Shown here one piece after another: positions 52,992 through 63,730 of a DNA stretch of 64,000 bases; within the stretch, counting starts at the first letter, position 1; each line of letters starts with the position of its first letter. The DNA comes from Massospora cicadina. Taxonomy: Eukaryota; Entomophthoromycota; Entomophthoromycetes; Entomophthorales; Entomophthoraceae. The stretch is from positions 124,001 to 188,000 of the forward strand of contig JAKSZP010006621.1 in assembly GCA_022478985.1 (NCBI GenBank), in the 5' to 3' direction. The notes beneath the pieces were generated by a model. The model saw only the letters and a program-made list of their open reading frames with translations. It was not told the DNA's origin and made no database searches. The translations under genes were made by a program, and so were the position numbers.

Positions 52992-53620
52992 TGTCAGGAT
53001 AAAAATTGACATTGGTTGGATTCCCGAGATTACAGATATCATCCATCAGAACAAGAGGATATGTGATGAAGTTAGATCGAATAATTTCATATCAGATGAA
53101 TAATTGTAGTAAAAATGTTCTATTAATCATTTAGATTGCTTAATTGCAATAAAATTGAATCATTTAATTGCACAAAAACTAATTTACAATGAGACTGAGA
53201 CGATTCCCACTGCTATTAAAATCATATGTAAGTTACAATCCCATAAGCTCTATAGAAAAATAGTGCACTGTTTAAAATAAATTAAGCTTAGGTGTCCAGG
53301 AAGTTGGATGGTATATAATACCAAGGCAAGCATTTGGTTAGACTTTGTGGTCAAAAAAGTATTCCTTATCATGCAAAAACTATTAAGTCTATTTACTAAA
53401 GTGTTATCAATACCGATCTACCACCAATGCCTTCAAGAAACTCCATTCCAACTTTTCCCTCTTAAAACCATGTCTTTGAGCAGCTCCTATACCAGCCTAC
53501 TCACCATTCCTTATACTTGGACGCTTCTTATGTCCTTGTCATACTGTATTAAATCTCTTGGTTCTTCTAGATCATGTTTAGCTACCCCCAACCAGGTCAG
53601 CTTTACACCAGTCCCTGAAA
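52992..53620 (+). repeat. Right (3') LTR of element F
   Basis: 629 bp partner of 48230-48855, TGTCAGGA to CCCTGAAA. Confidence 0.93.
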
Positions 53621-53770
53621 GTTGATACTGATACCTGGTCTTGTAGCAGGATTGCTTCTTGCAGGTCAGACATGCATCCAGGACTTCAATTGTCTCAATG
53701 ATATCCTCCAGTAATTTCGCTCTTTAACCCACTCATAGGTTTTTCATACTCCGCTATTCCTTAGAATGGT
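53621..53770 (-). pseudogene. Integrase of element A, N-terminal piece
   Basis: Minus strand: ACLTCKKQSCYKTRYQ, the Cys pair of the HHCC domain. It joins the integrase piece at 47,369-48,229 when element F is disregarded. Confidence 0.7.
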
Positions 53771-54089
53771 ATGGGAAACTAAAATATGGGTACTCGCTCT
53801 GATGGTCTGAGGAAGGAAAACTAATTCACCCCTATTTTTTTATATATCTTCCTATTCTCCATCTTTGTGTCACGGGAGTGCCATGCTTGCATCTTCTGTA
53901 CTGGTTCATATTAATCAGCCCAAGTGTCTGGAGTCATTGGGAGGTCATGCTACTCCTAGCTTCACTATTGTCAAGGTGAAGGACAGGCAGCTGTGTCAAC
54001 CCATCGACATCTATATGGCGTGTCCCAGCTCGATGCTTGTTGGTCATAATTAATGCTGGAGCTTAAGAGCCCAGCGACCAACCGCCCAG

Positions 54090-54420
54090 TGGAATCTTTC
54101 ATATTTTGTAATCACTTTAAGAGGAGTGGTCAGTAAAAACTTTAAATGTTGTCACATATAGGAAATGGCGTTAGTATTTAAAAGCGAGAAGGACAGTAAG
54201 GCACTCCTCAATGACGCTATAATTTCGTTCAGCTTTTGAAAGCAATTTAATAAAGTAAAACATGGGATGATCGTCCCATGCTCATCCAATTGAGCCAATA
54301 TGGCCCCAACAGCGTAGTCAGAGGCATCCGTGAAAAACATGTAGGGCTTGCCATAGTCAGGATGGCAAAGTATTGGTTTTTTATTGCAATAGCTCCTTCA
54401 GGGTCTCAAACGCTGCCTTA
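54090..54420 (-). pseudogene. RNase H of element A
   Basis: Minus strand, 54,152-54,340: MFFTDASDYAVGAILAQLDE, with the first catalytic Asp intact. The later blocks are shifted or lost (LNEIIASLRSALLSF). Confidence 0.82.
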
Positions 54421-54489
54421 TGTTCAGCACCTCAATGGAGGGGGTGTTATTAGCCAGGAAGCGTACAAGGGTTTGCTGATCTGGGCATA

Positions 54490-55340
54490 TTTTGGATAAA
54501 TTAATGGTAATACCCCATCATGCCCAAGGGTACTTGATTGTCATAAAGGGCTTTGAGCACTGGCAACTTAATATTGCTTCAACCTTATATTGAGGTTGTA
54601 TCCCATCTTGAGATGACGTTCCCAAAAAAATACAGCTTCTTTTGGAAGAAATTATACTTGGAGGGCTTTAGTTTGATGTTAAATGCCCACAAGCATTAAA
54701 ACACCTCCTTTAGGTGCATGAGATGCTTGTTGAAAGTCTTAGAGAAGACTGTGATGTCATCAAGGTAGACAATCACACAGCTCAGCTTAAGGTCATGATG
54801 AATGTGATCCATCACTCACTGAAAAGTAGTAGGTGCATTACAAAACCCTTGCAGTAGTTGAGTATGTTGAAACACACCCTCACTTCAGATAAGGGCAACA
54901 TTTCCTATCCTGTTGAGAAAGATCCATCTGCCAATACCCGCTAGCCAAGTACATGGCGGAGAAGAATTTAGACCCAGAGATTTGGGCCAGAGCATTATCA
55001 ATGGGGGATAAAGTAGCTGTACTTCTTAGTGAGGTTGTTCAGCTTACAGTAGTCCATCACTACCCAATGACCTCCATTTTCTTCTTTATCAATAGGAGCG
55101 GGGATTACCAATGGCTTTGTGAAGGCACCAACAACTCAGCGTCCAGAAGCTGTTTGAGCTCTGTCCGCATCTGTAGCTCCTCATCTTTTAATTTGCGGTA
55201 GGGTTTGTAGCAGATAGGCTGAGAATCACTAAAGTCAATGGTATGAGTCCAGCCCTTAATGTACCCAAGTCAGTGTCAGATTTAGAGAAAGTGTCATTGT
55301 AAGCCTTGAGAAGAGCGTGAACTTTTTCCATATCATCTGG
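54490..55340 (-). pseudogene. Reverse transcriptase of element A
   Basis: Minus strand. The catalytic box lies at 54755-54766 within CVIVYLDDIT and is intact. Upstream blocks lie near 54,830-54,870 (N-A-P-T-T-F-Q) and 55,040-55,080 (VMDYCKLN-type). The longest frames here on the + strand (54,953-55,201) are shadows of this domain. Multiple stops. Confidence 0.8.
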
Positions 55341-55486
55341 GTTAGTTCATTAGAGATATTAACAGAAGGTAGAGTGCATAACAGTTGATTGGCGGGTAAA
55401 CCAATATCAGCCATAGATCCAATACAGTGAACTTGCTTTATATCCACAATGGAAAATTAGCATACCTCTTCCGATCTCCTATCTTT

Positions 55487-56275
55487 TTATATAACCATAT
55501 CCTTCTTGGTGATATTCCCTAACAGAAGGTTGATAAGTCGTTGATATACAGGGTCTAACACGCTTGGCAAAACTAAAGCCTCCAAAGGACTAACTCCATC
55601 AATGCTAATTAGGTGCAGTAGGCAATTGTGTGGGATTTGCACAGTAATATACGTGTCAACTACATTTTGTCCACCAGCTTTGATAACCACCTCTTCAGAA
55701 GCATATAAAATGGATATTCTCAAGGCGACCACTGATTGAGGCAACAGTTTTTTATGTAGTCCTGCTGTAGTATGATGTAGGGATAAAGCGGAAGAGGGAT
55801 ACTTAACTGTACAAACATAATCCTTTTTATTAAGCTCTTCATTTGTCAAAATCAGGAGGACCTTTTAGTTAAGAAGGAAGAAATGCCATGCTTCATGTTG
55901 TTACCCCTTCATACTCGATCATGAACTGGGTAACAATGAGTAGATCATAGGTATTGTCAATTAAGGCCACCGCTGGAGCGACAAAATGAGTTTCCTAAAA
56001 CGGATGGGCAGAGAAGAGTACGCCCTGATGGCACACATGCTATTTGGGCCTGCAGTCCCAAATTCTTGAGTGTAGTTGCGATTGGGGGCCAGTTTAATCT
56101 TTTTAATGAGTTTTGATGACACAAAGTTTACAGGGGACCCAGTGTCAAGGATATCTCTAACTTGCACTCCATTGATGACAACCTCCACTTTCGTTAAGGT
56201 TCCACCCAAGTTGGGGGAAATATTGTGGGCCTCCTTTATGTGGAGAGTAGAGGCAAGTTGTTTAGCCATTCCAGT
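55487..56275 (-). pseudogene. Protease and linker of element A
   Basis: Minus strand. 55,961-56,269 reads VVINGVQVRDILDTGSPVNF, then VSSKLIKKIKLAPNRNY and EFGTAGPN: a retropepsin with D-T-G intact, the best preserved protease here. The downstream part 55,487-55,849 is the linker to RT. Confidence 0.88.
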
Positions 56276-56299
56276 ATATTTATCTCAGATAGACTTCAG

Positions 56300-57800
56300 G
56301 GTTTGAACACACTGCTTTGGTCGTAGTAAGAGGACAATGAGCTGGTCAGCATCACTGAAAGTTTCAAAAATCATAAGATCATTCAACACTTGTCATAGAT
56401 AAGTTTGTTGGGGGATCCTAGCCCAATCCACTCTCTCTTTTTTCAATCGACCAGGTAACTCCACTTTAACTGGGGCTCCCAAAACATAAAGGCTAACATC
56501 TTCATAACCTCCTTCAGATTCATCATCAGAGGGTTACTAATGCACATCAGGGAGTACATCAGTTGTGTGGTGTATCTAGGGTTTCCTTATTTTCTGGAGA
56601 GACCCTGGGCTTCTCATTTACCTTATTAGCTTTTTAGGGGGCGTTAAAGTTATCACAGCTCGATTTTCAACCTTCAAAGCTTGGGGTTTGTGCTGCCTCA
56701 CGGATACAGCTTCCATACTAGTGCTAGCTGGATGAGAGGTCGATGGGGATAGTATTGCGGAGGTGGATGCTTTAACTTCACCAGCTTTGAATCAATCAGT
56801 GGCTGTGTGCTTTTGTGAAACAGGCAGTTTAGCCTTTGTGACCTGATCATTCACCCCATTGTTAGAGGGGGCGATTGGCACCTGAGAAAAGGGTTTAGGC
56901 TTATGAGAAGGCTTTAGAACCACTTGGGATGCCGCTATGGAGAAAAATATGGGCAGGGAAGGGAGCGCAACCCCGCTAATGAGGATATACTCTGATTTAC
57001 TGGCTTAAGAACCTCAAGTTTGTGGGGTGGAGGAAGATTAGATTTAGATGCACCTCAGGTGCTGGGATCAGAGTAGTAACCAGCTTAGGAGTGCCCATAA
57101 GGATCATCATAGCCTTCTTCAGCGGGGCTAGGGTTGAATAATTTTCAATGGTCAACACCTGGAAAATTGGTCCAACAGCTAGAGTAGCTTCAGCGTTATA
57201 CATATATGCAACCTCCAGCAGAGCCTCTTAATACCTTGGATAATCCGGAGGAGGCATTTTACAGAGGTAAGATGCCGAGCTATAGAGGGGCGAGATGTCA
57301 ACCCACTCAGAATGGAAGCAATGGCATCTTAAAGAGGTAGCATTTTTGCAAGCAGAAAAGGTAAAGCCTCCCTATAGAACCGCTCCACAAAAGAGGTGAT
57401 TGATTCTCTATTTTGAAGACTAAGGTACATAAAGACCTGTTTTTGTTGATGTAAACTCTGCTGGGAGCCAAACTCAAATATAAGCGCTTGTTTAACCTTT
57501 GACCAGGTGCTGAGATTGATCATGGTGGAAACCATTATTTCTTAAGCTAAGCGACTCAAGCAAGGAAAGATGTACTAGTTTTTTTGTTGGTCAGTTGCTC
57601 CTTCCATAACAGATCTATAAACGACGAGAAAGGAGGCAATGCTGCCCTCACCTGGGGTGAACTTATCTCTGAAAGGGGGTTTTATAAGTAGAGTGCTGCT
57701 CAATCTTTTTGAGGCGAGACAAAGCATTAGCTAGTTGGTGTTCAAAAGTGGCTAACCTAGGGTTACTTTCAGCGGGGAAGTCGTGAGGGTTAAATGCCCT
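56300..57800 (-). pseudogene. Gag of element A
   Basis: Minus strand. The capsid segment 57,329-57,535 reads STWSKVKQALIFEFGSQQSL and QKQVFMYLSLQNRESITSFV, the same signature as Gag of C (STWEQVCTALIQEFGSN). The sequence from 56,300 to 57,203 is a long, Lys/Pro-rich region without a clear zinc knuckle. Stops are present. Confidence 0.78.
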
Positions 57801-57846
57801 ACAAACCCCCATTTTGTTAAATGTTTTTGTGATTACAAGTGCCCTC

Positions 57847-57862
57847 TGTAGTGAGCACCACT
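57847..57862 (-). other. Primer-binding site of element A
   Basis: The + strand reads TGTAGTGAGCACCACT before the LTR; on the minus strand TGGTGCTCACTACA starts two bases after the LTR end. Confidence 0.68.
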
Positions 57863-58560
57863 TGTTGGATTATAGCCTGGAAAGACGCATGCTGATGCCT
57901 TTATAACCTAAATTCCAACAATCTATTCAGGGATTTATGCACTTTTTAAAAAACTATACACTAATAAAACTAAAGGTTGGTTTTTTATAGGTTTATAAGA
58001 AGCGGCGATGGGGTAAAAATAGAACCTGTTTTGATATACCACTTAGTAATTAAATTTACTTGGGCTTTTGACTGAGATAGGCATAAATTCAATATTAAAT
58101 TTGAGCCTATACAGGAAATATGGGGTTTCAACCCATCAGAGCTTTTGAACTCACCTCGCTTTGCTGAAACAGCTGATGGAGGGTCAATTGTAGGCAAGAC
58201 AAACCATGGGGTAATGATTTTATGCATTTTAATTAATCACCATGAGAGAAAATAGTTGCACCTTGGGGGCCCACTACAAGCCTATAAAAGGGGGTGGTCC
58301 CCGCTTAGGTGATTAAAATGTAATAGATGTGGGCCAGGGAGGAAATCCAATGGACTCCCCTGATTTCGCTGCATACTTGGCAAAATTATCTTACCTGAAC
58401 TTGTGCTATTTGGCTGAGTATTATTCATAAATGTAGTGTCTAATTCAGATAATTCCACTGAGAATCATCCAGGATCTTTTGGCAGAATTTGTCATTAATT
58501 TTGTCCTTACTTTGAACCAGAACACTCTTCTTACATAATTGTACTTATGATTATCCAGCA
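57863..58560 (-). repeat. Right (5') LTR of element A
   Basis: 698 bp partner of 46654-47354, TGTTGGAT to TCCAGCA, followed by the TSD CCCCT. Confidence 0.92.
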
Positions 58561-58565
58561 CCCCT

Positions 58566-58712
58566 AAGAGCATAAAGAATAGCTCAGGAGGGCACAGCCC
58601 AGCGCTGAGCCCTGCATGAGCCACAAAAACCTCAAAAGAGCATTTTGACTCGAGATTTGGATTTCTGAATCTTGAGTCAAAATGTACTGACTTGTTCAGC
58701 CTGACCAGTACA
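58566..58712 (-). repeat. LTR 3 of element T, piece 2
   Basis: 147 bp that complete LTR 3 after element A. It matches the end of LTR 2 (GGCACAGCCCAGCGC and CTCGAGATTTGG against CTCAAGATTTGG). Confidence 0.88.
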
Positions 58713-59061
58713 TATAGTGGATTATTAAATTATACTGAGTATTAATTTATCAATGTTAACAAACCCCTCATATGGGGACCAAGATTAAAAAGAATAGAAA
58801 ATTGATCACAATCTTTCCACTGGTGGCGACTCCTTACTTCAACCACCTCCAAACACCCCCAATTTATTGCAACAACCCTTAGGTTGTGAAATGATAGGTA
58901 AGTGGGCAATCTTGAGGGGTTTGCCGTCACCAACCACTCATTTATCACATGGGCTAAATCACCTTTAAAATGAGAAAGATGGCTGCCTTATTCACCCCTT
59001 TTTTGTCTAGATCAGATCTTTTTCACGGTTAAGGTGCAGGGAGTGCTCCCCAGGACTTACA
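58713..59061 (-). repeat. Right LTR of D, piece 3
   Basis: Matches 16,155-16,491 of the left LTR (CACATGGGCTAAA, GAAAGATGGCTGCCTT against GAGAGATGGCCGCCTT, GGGAGTGCTCCCC against GGGGGTGCTCCCC). It ends in TTACA followed by TSD CTCCT. Confidence 0.85.
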
Positions 59062-59588
59062 CTCCTTATAATGAAAATACTTATTCCCGTTGCAAATTAT
59101 TGTTGATACCTATATTCAAATACACATTCCACTGGTAACATATTTTAAATCCAGGGATTAGAAAATCGTTTTTTTAAAAGAGAACTCTGTCATGCCCACA
59201 TGTATTGGACTCAACTTTTACTGGATGCTATTTCAGTCCTATTAGGAGTTTTAACTTCACAGAGACGCACCATAGATATTTAACCTCATAGCTTACATTT
59301 GACTGTTGCTCATTGAGGAATTGCTTAGTGTTATCAAGTTTGGTACTGGGGGAGGATACTTCAGTAATAGAATATGGACCCTCTACCATTGCCTAAACGA
59401 GTTTGATCCCAGTGGACTAACTTTGAGTAGGGGACAATTATGACTGTTTGGTTTTGCACACCATGCCCCAAACCTAAATAAAAAATAGCAAAGGCGTTTC
59501 ATGGAGTTCCTGGCCTATCATACGCTGTGCGTGGAGGTTTTCAGGGTCTTATCCTCCTTTCCCATTTCTTCAATACCTTAAATAAAGC

Positions 59589-59627
59589 GCGGTATTGTCC
59601 CCAGGTCAGCCCACCTCAAATAAAAAT
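59589..59627 (+). repeat. SINE-tail-like fragment
   Basis: GGTATTGTCCCCAGGTCAGC followed by CCACCTCAAATAAAAA resembles the 3' end of the SINEs (GGTATATTTGTCCCAAGGTC, AACCCACCTCAAAAA). No head and no convincing duplication; a 5'-truncated copy or chance. Confidence 0.5.
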
Positions 59628-60199
59628 TTAACAAGTTTTGTACCTAACAAAATTTTTTCTTGGACAATCATCTTATTATAGCCCCTACAAACCAACAATG
59701 GAACTAATCTTATTGCCGCCCAATGTGAGGTGAATGAGAATTTACCAGCTGAATTTCCCAGAATCTTTCTTATTGGCAATACAACTTTACAAATTATTGG
59801 GTGACACATTATTTAAACACTGGAGTCTCCTTACTTGTATTTTTAAACCCTAATGGAAAGCTAGGTGGAAGAAGCTTAGTTAGCAGTAGAATTAGAAGCA
59901 GAACCTTGACGCTAGCCTTTTAAACCTTCACAATGGCCGTGGGCCTTGGCTTTGCTCATGGTAAAGAAAAGAATGAATGGATAGATTAGTAAGGTATTAT
60001 AATAACTAAAACTCTTTCACCATGAAAGAAATTTACTTGCTACCTCATAGCAAAATTTATCTCTGAATGCTAGCCAGTTTGCAGTTCTTTTGCTGATGAA
60101 TATGGCCAGAGGATACAAGTAGATAGATGTGGTTTCCAAAAATTAAGCCAAATATGCGCCATTAGCTAAAGAGGGATTAAGTATACCCACATAATAACC

Positions 60200-60570
60200 G
60201 CAGAGACTGTAAAACGACCTTGCTACTTTCTGACAAGCCATGGATGAAATACTTGACCAAATAAAGATGCCCTATATGATGTTATATTATATAATATTAC
60301 ATAAATTTCTCAGAGATTAAATCCTCACTTTTCCTCATATACCAAAATTTTGATTGATTACAAGATGGTAACAAAAAACCCATTAAATGTGTATTTTTCC
60401 AACGTGAGTTGGAATTCTAGGACATAAAGTGACCAAATTGGGGATTTTCTACTCCAAGGTAAGGACATAGCAATATAATAGATGCCTCACAAAGAAGCCT
60501 GAGAAAAATTCAGGTTTTCTTGGGATTGTTGGGGTACTACCTCAAGTTTATTCCAGTTTTCTAATTTGCT
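60200..60570 (+). pseudogene. Reverse transcriptase remnant of E
   Basis: + strand. About 60,385-60,450 reads KPIKCVFFQRELEF, stop, then GHKVTK, matching LSKCSFFQPELEFLGH of element C. Before it, MDEIL-type sequence and a decayed YxDD region. 60,500-60,555 reads QVFLGLLGYYLKFIP in shifted frames. Confidence 0.65.
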
Positions 60571-60599
60571 AACCATTGATACATTTGTTACAAAAGGTT

Positions 60600-61078
60600 A
60601 TGCTCTTTTTGATGGGAGTTAGCACAACAACAATCCTTTGATGCATTATAGCTAGCCATATCAAATACCTCATACTATTATTACATGTTTGATATATCTT
60701 TTTTCTGTTTGACAATGCATAAAAATGGAGGAGTTTGTATAATCCTGGCTCAACACAATGAAAATTAAAAACATACCCAAATAATAAATCTAGGGTGCAA
60801 TCTAAATAAATTAAATTATAGTCTTATCAAGATTAGGTGTCTAGCTGTAATCCTTGCCAACAAGCATTTTAGCCCCTTCTATTTGAGAGTCACTCTACCA
60901 TGTTAACTGATCACGCTTCCCTTTGCATTCTAGAGAAGCTGCAAAGCCTGATTAACTATTGCCTGTTGAGTAATACATCTATAAATTAATGACTTCTCAT
61001 TTTTATTCATTGTCATTGTCAGTGCATTAGAACGCTGAGGGCCTCTCAAGATCACCAATCTTAACAGTGCTAATTGTT
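60600..61078 (+). pseudogene. RNase H remnant of E
   Basis: + strand. About 60,893-60,945 reads TMLTDHASLCILEKLQSL, matching VVTDHASLCWLQNL of element B. At 61,020-61,070 it ends SALERxGLSRSPILT, the decayed A-D-G-L-S-R-L-P end of the domain. Confidence 0.68.
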
Positions 61079-61079
61079 G

Positions 61080-63080
61080 AGAAGGACCACTTTTATACTT
61101 TCCTTTGATGATCTAATTTGTGGACCACTGAGATTTTAAAGAAAATAAACAACCATAAGCAAAAGGTAATCAACATGCAAATATACAATGATATGTTATA
61201 CAAACTAGTACAAAAGAAGTAGATAACATATGTCTTGCCCTCTGTGAAATTCCAATGATTTCTCGCTTGATAATTATAATCCTGCACGCATAATTGGGAC
61301 GAGGTTTTGTTGTATGTTCCTCAATTTTGCATGTGGCTTATAGTATTCAAACCTTTTGGAAACTCACTAGGTTAAAAAAATGGCCCTGACTCTTCTGGTC
61401 AATTTCAGGCATATTTTCCCCTCATATTTGGGAACTTCTTCCGAGGCAGGTAGATATACAAGCTGTGGATTTGGAGCTTCCAGCTTGTTGACACTTCTCC
61501 AAAGTTAGGATTCAGAAAAAGACCAGGAAAGAGATATAATAAATATATCTTTTATTAGATGGTATTTATTTGATAATTAGTTTTTAGGCCAGGCGCCAGT
61601 ATTAATACCTCTAGGGCATCTTCTGGCCACATTTGAGCATAAAAATTAAACAAATTATCTTTCACTTCATTTTTGCCCTTGAACTGATACAACTGGGACT
61701 TATTGCTAAGTTTATTGATGGCAAAAGACTCTCAAAAATAGGAGGATTTAAGGGATAAATATTGCAATATTAAAATGCAAAATTGTTCTAGGATCTTCTT
61801 GATTTTAGTTCATCATACTGCTGATGAAATACATCTTCTGTGAAATCCTGCATTGATCGAAGTAGATGATTTACCCCAATCAGGATCTCAGCAGGCCTCT
61901 CTCTATAGCACTTGGTACTCCCATTTGGGAAATCCATGTGTGGAAGTGCTATCATGCTGATTATGTGAATTAACATATGAATTTTGCCCTAGGGCAGAAA
62001 GATGATTACGTTAAATTGTCTTTCAGTCCTTGGGACTTTTAGACGTTATCTTCATGTCAATCCCAAACACTTTCTTAAGCGAAGTGTTGGACAATCCTTT
62101 GATAATTGCGACAAATTGCAGAGTTTTGATGTAGTGATAATTGGCCATAATGCATGAGTGGATTAAGCCCAAAAATTTTGTTATAGTTGATCAAATTGAT
62201 GTTGGGGATAATCAGCCTGAGCCTGGTAACTACAATGGGCTTTTGTAAGGAGAGTGTCTAACTCTCATGTTCACAGCGTGGTAATTTTAGTGCACAGGGC
62301 CAACGCAAGGGAACTAGCCGTTAGTACAAAAGGTACTAGAGCCCAGCAGAGGGTGCTGGAGCAATAATAACTTAAGAGAAGTGCAATCCTTATAACAAAT
62401 AACCAACCAAAAGTGATGTGGTGCACAAGGGAAGAAGGGGTAAGCTTCTCAGGTTGGAGGGAACCTGGGAAACCCAACGGTGCACAAGGCGATAAACTAA
62501 TCATATTCAAAATGGAATGGTTAATATAGTGCAAGACCTCCTCAAAGGGGTCCATGCACAGTATCGTCCAAAATAACATAATAGAAAAATGGGGAAAGTT
62601 TATTGGGTAAGTTGACCAACAAGAAATGTTGGTCATGGAAAACAAATTTAAACTTTGTCAGGAAAATTTGGGGTCTGCTGAAGCGGTCTCAAACACCAAT
62701 TAAAAATAGACAAACACTACCATACAAATTGGTAGAATACAATGAAACTGACTTCACTCAAGTAATCAATTGAAGTTGTATCCAACCTGAATGCGTAGTT
62801 TCATAGATGGAATGGGTTTCAAACCCCCATTCCTCAATAAACTGAATTTATTATTATCATTAATTAAATAAACCATTCGTTTTAACACCTGGGCCGATGC
62901 AAGGGGCTGGGCGTTCTGCACCTCACTAGTACCAATCTGGCATATTTGGCCTTTACCCAGCGTTGGTCTAATGTGTTTTTGAGGTCAGGGAGGGCCTGAA
63001 GCTTCACCTTCAGGGCCTCCTGTCGCCCAGAATTATCCTTGGGGTCAGTGCCCACCATCATGTCATTTAATCATGACAGC
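61080..63080. other. About 2 kb of extra sequence splitting pol of E
   Basis: The distance from RNase H to integrase core is about 420 bp in G1 but about 2.4 kb here, so some 2 kb are probably inserted. Near 62,880-63,060 the minus strand reads RQEALKVKLQALPDLKNTLD, a coiled-coil-like stretch that recalls the Gag N-terminus of C. A 124-codon minus-strand frame at 62,271-62,645 has no known motif. No LTR pair or TSD could be found. Confidence 0.45.
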
Positions 63081-63084
63081 TTGA

Positions 63085-63730
63085 GTTGGGAGTTAGAGTA
63101 TTGGTTTGAGTATTTGGAGGATAATCATCAGATTTGTTGGTTGTCAAAGGGTTTATTTTCAGGTCAAACACCAGAATCTGCCACCCTCCAATTGGACATA
63201 AGTAATTTAAAGGTCACGCTGTTATAGTACATGGTGCGGTATGGTGAATTTATTAATGGCTGAAATCACAGTATTTTTTTATTTTAGATTCCATTTAGGA
63301 TGTATTGGATAAAGGTGTCCCATGGTGATACCTTGAAAGCCCCAGCCCAGGGTTCCAAAATTAATTGATTGCTACTTTGGTCCCCTTCCAAATGTGGTAT
63401 TTTGTTATCAGGCCAAAGCAACATAAATACTTAGTCATTGATATAATCTTAGCTTTGGATCAACTAACCAAGTGGATCAAGGCTGTATCATTACCAACAG
63501 CCTTTCCAAGCTAACACATTATTCCTGTATTGACAAATTTTCATGCAACATGTAGTCTAAGGGTACTACTGTTTAAAAATGAATTAACGGTCACTTATTA
63601 GGTGGTATGAGTATTATATCCTTTATTCACTACAAGACAAACCTTCTCAGCCCCCAATAAACTATCCACCAAGGAGTCTGTCAAGAAGATTAATGGTACA
63701 TTCATTTTGATAATGAGCAATATGACCTCT
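63085..63730 (+). pseudogene. Linker and integrase remnant of E
   Basis: + strand. 63,085 begins with SWELEYWFEYLEDN, the W-E-L-E linker also seen in G1 and C. 63,410-63,510 reads IRPKQHKYLVIDIILALDQL and TKWIKAVSLPTAF (consensus G-H-K-Y-I-x-L-A-V-D-H-L-T-K-W), and about 63,590-63,720 the later core is decayed. Stops throughout. Confidence 0.7.

Larger units (their letters stand above)
48230..53620 (+). mobile_element. Chromodomain-type gypsy element F, inside A
   Basis: Gypsy element on the + strand, opposite to its host A. LTRs 48230-48855 and 52992-53620 and a PPT (TTTGTGGGGGATGA before 52992). The internal region is only about 4.1 kb: protease, RT, RNase H, integrase and chromodomain; Gag is short or unreadable. 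The integrase of A is continuous across it. No clean TSD (flanks TTTAA and GTTGA). Confidence 0.9.
46654..58560 (-). mobile_element. Gypsy element A, inside LTR 3 of T and itself split by F
   Basis: Gypsy element on the minus strand, LTRs 46654-47354 and 57863-58560, exact TSD CCCCT (46649-46653, 58561-58565). Integrase is cut at 48,229 and resumes at 53,621 after element F. RNase H, RT, protease, Gag and a primer-binding site follow in order. It lacks the collagen-like Gag segment: only about 330 bp separate the capsid from the LTR. LTRs agree at roughly four in five positions by eye. Confidence 0.92.
43770..58712 (-). mobile_element. Non-autonomous LTR element T, three LTRs and two short internal regions
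   Basis: Structure LTR-internal-LTR-internal-LTR with exact TSD TATAG (43765-43769 and 58713-58717). LTRs: 43770-44430, 44841-45673 (with a SINE) and 46077-46653 plus 58566-58712 (split by element A). Internal regions: 44431-44840 and 45674-46076, about 405 bp each, homologous and without coding capacity. The minus-strand PPT CTTAGTGGGGGGGTGA fixes the orientation. No TGG-type primer-binding site is visible. The double structure probably arose by recombination between copies. Confidence 0.85.
15195..59061 (-). mobile_element. Gypsy element D, host of the whole nest (split into four pieces)
   Basis: Gypsy element on the minus strand with exact TSD CTCCT at 15190-15194 and 59062-59066. Its own DNA is 15195-20641, 28157-28931, 43203-43769 and 58713-59061; the rest is later insertions B, O and T. 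LTRs of about 1.3 kb: left copy 15195-16491, right copy in three pieces that add up to about 1.31 kb. Both LTRs have TGTCATGG and ACA ends. Pol order (minus strand) is protease, RT, RNase H, integrase, with chromovirus-like integrase blocks. Strongly diverged LTRs mark it as the oldest element inside the nest. Confidence 0.85.

Noticed and set aside
48225..53625. TSD for element F
   Set aside because: Flanks TTTAA and GTTGA do not match well; the insertion is supported by the LTR pair and the continuity of the host integrase, not by a TSD.
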